Origin: Deltaproteobacteria bacterium RBG_13_49_15
Lineage (GTDB): Bacteria; Desulfobacterota; Desulfobacteria; Desulfobacterales; UBA2156
Assembly (NCBI GenBank): GCA_001797695.1
Contig: MGQD01000064.1
Location: forward strand, 1 to 8,496
DNA: 8,496 nt
Reading direction: 5' to 3'
The position numbers and the translations under genes were made by a program. Below the pieces are notes generated by a model. That model did no database searches, was not told the DNA's origin, and was given only the letters and a program-made list of their open reading frames with translations. Of the stretch, positions 6,250 to 8,496 are shown in pieces (the stretch's first letter is position 1; each line of letters starts with the position of its first letter).

Positions 6250-7227
6250 ATGTTACCGGCCCAACTCCTTTCAATCAGAAATCTCAAGACATATTTTTCG
6301 GTTAGGGGATATACCGCTAAGGCGGTGGATGATGTCAATTTAACGATTTTGGCGGGACAAACGCTGGGGCTCGTGGGAGAATCCGGATGCGGCAAGAGCG
6401 TTACGGCCCACTCCATCATCCGCCTTATTCCGACGCCTCCCGGAAAAATCGCCGGCGGAGAAATCCTGTTCGAGGGAAAGGATCTTCTCAAGCTTTCCGA
6501 AGCCCAGATGCGGCGGATCCGCGGTTGCCGGATCTCCATGATATTTCAGGAGCCGATGACCTCCCTCAACCCAACGTTCACCGTCGGCGATCAGGTTGGG
6601 GAAGTGATCCGGCTTCACCAGCGCCTGTCGCGGAAGGCTGTTCAGGAGCGAGTGATCGGAATGTTCAAGTTGGTTGGGATCCCGGCGGGCGATAAACGGC
6701 TTGACGACTATCCCCATCAGATGAGCGGAGGGATGAGGCAGCGCGTAATGATCGCCATGGCGCTGGCCTGCAATCCGAAGCTGATGATCGCGGATGAGCC
6801 CACAACCGCCCTGGATGTGACCATCCAGGCGCAGATCCTAGATCTCATGAACACGCTCAAAACAGAGACCGGAGCGTCGATCCTCTTTATTACGCACGAT
6901 CTCGGCGTGATTGCCGAGATGGCCCAGCATGTGGCGGTGATGTATGCCGGCCGGATCATGGAATATGCCGATGTCAAAACGCTTTTTGCCAAGCCCTTAA
7001 ACCCGTATACCGTGGGTCTTCTGGAGTCAAGGCCGGTCCTTGGGCGGGAACAGAGGATAGCTCGGCTTAAAACCATCCCCGGAGTGGTCCCGTCTCTTCT
7101 TCGACTCCCTGAAGGGTGCCTGTTCAGCGACCGTTGCCCGGACGTGTTCGACGACTGCCGCCGGATCGAACCTGAAATGACGGCAGTAGACGGAACCCAC
7201 CTGGTGAGGTGCTTAAAATATGCCTGA
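6250..7227 (+). CDS. dppD: Peptide ABC transporter ATPase, DppD type, with C-terminal four-cysteine motif
   Basis: A 325-residue cytoplasmic ATPase of the DppD/OppD group. All nucleotide-binding elements are present: Walker A GESGCGKS (43-50), Q-loop Q100, signature MSGGMRQR (158-165), Walker B ending D182-E183, D-loop ALD (187-189) and switch H216. After the ATPase domain comes the oligopeptide-transporter C-terminal extension with IPGVVP (276-281) and cysteines C290, C296, C303 and C321. In related peptide transporters such cysteines have been reported to hold a [4Fe-4S] cluster, and I infer the same possibility here. GAGGGA at 6237-6242 lies seven bases before ATG, inside the end of the permease gene. 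Three bases separate the two genes, and the gene overlaps the next one by eight. Confidence 0.93.
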   Translation: MLPAQLLSIRNLKTYFSVRGYTAKAVDDVNLTILAGQTLGLVGESGCGKSVTAHSIIRLIPTPPGKIAGGEILFEGKDLLKLSEAQMRRIRGCRISMIFQEPMTSLNPTFTVGDQVGEVIRLHQRLSRKAVQERVIGMFKLVGIPAGDKRLDDYPHQMSGGMRQRVMIAMALACNPKLMIADEPTTALDVTIQAQILDLMNTLKTETGASILFITHDLGVIAEMAQHVAVMYAGRIMEYADVKTLFAKPLNPYTVGLLESRPVLGREQRIARLKTIPGVVPSLLRLPEGCLFSDRCPDVFDDCRRIEPEMTAVDGTHLVRCLKYA

Positions 7228-8230
7228 TCCATTTCAACATACCGGCGTGCTTCTCGAAGCACGGAACATTTTCAAGTATTACCCCATCCGGGGCGGCGTG
7301 TTCATGAAGAAAACAGGGGAGGTCAAAGCCGTGGACGGGGTTAGCCTGGTCATCCATAACGGGGAAACGCTCGGTTTGGTCGGAGAATCCGGCTGCGGGA
7401 AGACCACCCTGGGAAGGGCTCTCCTCCGTTTGGAAGAACCGACCTCCGGCGAAGTCCTGTTCCAGGGCGAAAATATTCTCGATTATACCCAGCATCAGAT
7501 GCAGTCTCTTCGGGGAAAGATGCAGGTCATTTTTCAGGACCCCTTTTCTTCTCTCAATCCCCGCAAAACCATTTCCCATATCATCGGCGAACCGCTCCTG
7601 GTGCATGGGGTTAAGAGGCGGAAGGACCGTGAGGCGCGCGTCCTGGAGCTTCTGGAGGTGGTGGGGCTTCGCAAAGAACACATGCGGCGATATCCGCATC
7701 AGTTTTCCGGGGGGCAGCGCCAAAGAATCGGCGTGGCCAGGGCTCTGGCATTAAAACCCGAACTGATTGTCTGTGATGAGGCGGTTTCCGCTTTGGACGT
7801 ATCCATCCAGGCCCAGGTCATTAACCTTTTAAAGGACCTGCAGCAGGACTTCGGACTCACATATCTGTTTATTTCCCATGACTTAAGCGTCGTGGAGCAT
7901 GTGAGCAGCCGAGTGGCAGTTATGTATTTGGGGAAGATCGTGGAGCTGGCGCCCAGTGCGGCGTTATACCGGGAACCACTCCATCCGTATACCCAGGCCC
8001 TGTTATCCGCCGTCCCGATCCCTGATCCGTCGGTTCATCGGCCCGGACGGATTATTCTCAAAGGAGATGTTCCAAGCCCCATCGATCCGCCAAGCGGCTG
8101 CCGTTTTCATCCCCGATGTCATTATGCCAGAAGCATATGCTCGGAACAGGCGCCGGAACTCACTGAGTATGGGGTCCGGCATTTTGCCGCGTGCATTTTT
8201 GCCGGACGGTTGACTTTGGAGCCGCTTTAA
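7220..8230 (+). CDS. dppF: Peptide ABC transporter ATPase, DppF type, with C-terminal four-cysteine motif
   Basis: A 336-residue cytoplasmic ATPase, partner of the preceding one. The N-terminal YYPIRGGVF (20-28) is typical of DppF/OppF. Walker A is GESGCGKT (55-62), Q-loop Q106, signature FSGGQRQR (163-170, Phe in place of the usual Leu), Walker B ends D186-E187, the D-loop contains ALD (191-193) and the switch residue is H220. Both nucleotide sites therefore look competent. The C-terminal extension carries GDVPSPIDPP (282-291) and C294, C300, C307 and C325, with the same spacing as in DppD. The gene starts eight bases before the DppD stop; GAGG at 7206-7209 is the ribosome site. Its TAA (8228-8230) overlaps the stop of the convergent dinB. 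It is the last operon gene, and no terminator is visible. Confidence 0.93.
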   Translation: MPDPFQHTGVLLEARNIFKYYPIRGGVFMKKTGEVKAVDGVSLVIHNGETLGLVGESGCGKTTLGRALLRLEEPTSGEVLFQGENILDYTQHQMQSLRGKMQVIFQDPFSSLNPRKTISHIIGEPLLVHGVKRRKDREARVLELLEVVGLRKEHMRRYPHQFSGGQRQRIGVARALALKPELIVCDEAVSALDVSIQAQVINLLKDLQQDFGLTYLFISHDLSVVEHVSSRVAVMYLGKIVELAPSAALYREPLHPYTQALLSAVPIPDPSVHRPGRIILKGDVPSPIDPPSGCRFHPRCHYARSICSEQAPELTEYGVRHFAACIFAGRLTLEPL

Positions 8231-8496
8231 TCAGACTTCGGCTCATCGAGGAGAGTTGCCGGCAGGATGCTTTTATCACCGTATTTTTGATGCACAAAAT
8301 CGAGTGCGATATTCAATCGTTTTCTTTTATTGAGAACCGTCTGCTGGTGAAAAAGATCCATCTGGGTTCCGGCGGATAGATGACTGAGTTGGGACAGGGA
8401 AACCCCCAGTAGCCGGATCGGTTTTTTCCCTGCCCGGGTCTTTGTCAAGAGACGGCATGCCACATCGTATATTTCCAACCCGTCATCGGTATAATG
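8227..8496 (-). CDS. dinB: DNA polymerase IV, C-terminal part (gene cut by the window edge)
   Basis: The last 89 residues of a Y-family polymerase, read from the right edge leftward. The 5' end lies outside the window, and any start placed within it would be artificial. The fragment opens with HYTDDGLEIYDVACRLL and continues with KKPIRLLGVSLSQL, the end of the little-finger domain. QMDLF (8350-8364) then matches the consensus beta-clamp-binding motif. A tail with RLNIALDFVHQKYGDKSI follows, a common extension in DinB proteins outside enterics. The polymerase active site is not in view. DinB copies damaged DNA with low fidelity and is often SOS-controlled, but its promoter is out of sight. The gene converges on the peptide transporter operon. 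Confidence 0.88.
   Translation of the reverse strand, partial: HYTDDGLEIYDVACRLLTKTRAGKKPIRLLGVSLSQLSHLSAGTQMDLFHQQTVLNKRKRLNIALDFVHQKYGDKSILPATLLDEPKSD

Overview
The window holds ten protein genes. Nine are complete on the + strand, and the tenth is the 3' end of a - strand gene that runs off the right edge. Complete AAGGAGG-type ribosome sites, a periplasmic (non-lipoprotein) peptide-binding protein, a PilZ domain protein and above all an apparent selenoprotein suggest a Gram-negative, selenocysteine-using bacterium. A sulfate-reducer-like deltaproteobacterium (Desulfobacterota) is my best guess. That taxonomic call is an inference, since no marker gene is present.

Left part (1-2471). An EamA/DMT-type membrane exporter (165-1040) comes first. 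A good sigma70-type promoter (1044-1072) then leads into a PilZ-domain protein (1157-1615), an OsmC-family protein (1677-2150) and an 83-residue two-helix membrane protein (2220-2471). The key observation is that the OsmC-family gene is interrupted by exactly one in-frame TGA (1869-1871), at the codon where the family has its peroxidatic cysteine. A hairpin fitting the bacterial SECIS consensus follows at 1884-1903. Other genes in the window end normally at TGA, and the frame is intact and family-like on both sides. I therefore read the gene as a 157-residue selenoprotein with Sec65 and resolving-type Cys133, not as two ORFs or a pseudogene.

Middle and right part (2472-8230). A complete dipeptide/oligopeptide ABC importer is laid out in the order binding protein, permease, permease, ATPase, ATPase (dppA-B-C-D-F type). 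A 15-bp hairpin with a T-rich tail lies between the binding-protein gene and the first permease gene. It probably works as a partial terminator so that more binding protein is made than transporter. The last four genes are tightly packed (gaps of 7 and 3 bases, then an 8-base overlap). Both ATPases end in a four-cysteine motif of identical spacing.

Right edge (8227-8496). The C-terminal part of DNA polymerase IV (dinB), with a clamp-binding QMDLF motif, converges on dppF. Both stop codons share the palindrome TTAA.

There are no RNA genes, CRISPR arrays or mobile elements, and no gene-free stretch exceeds 300 bases.
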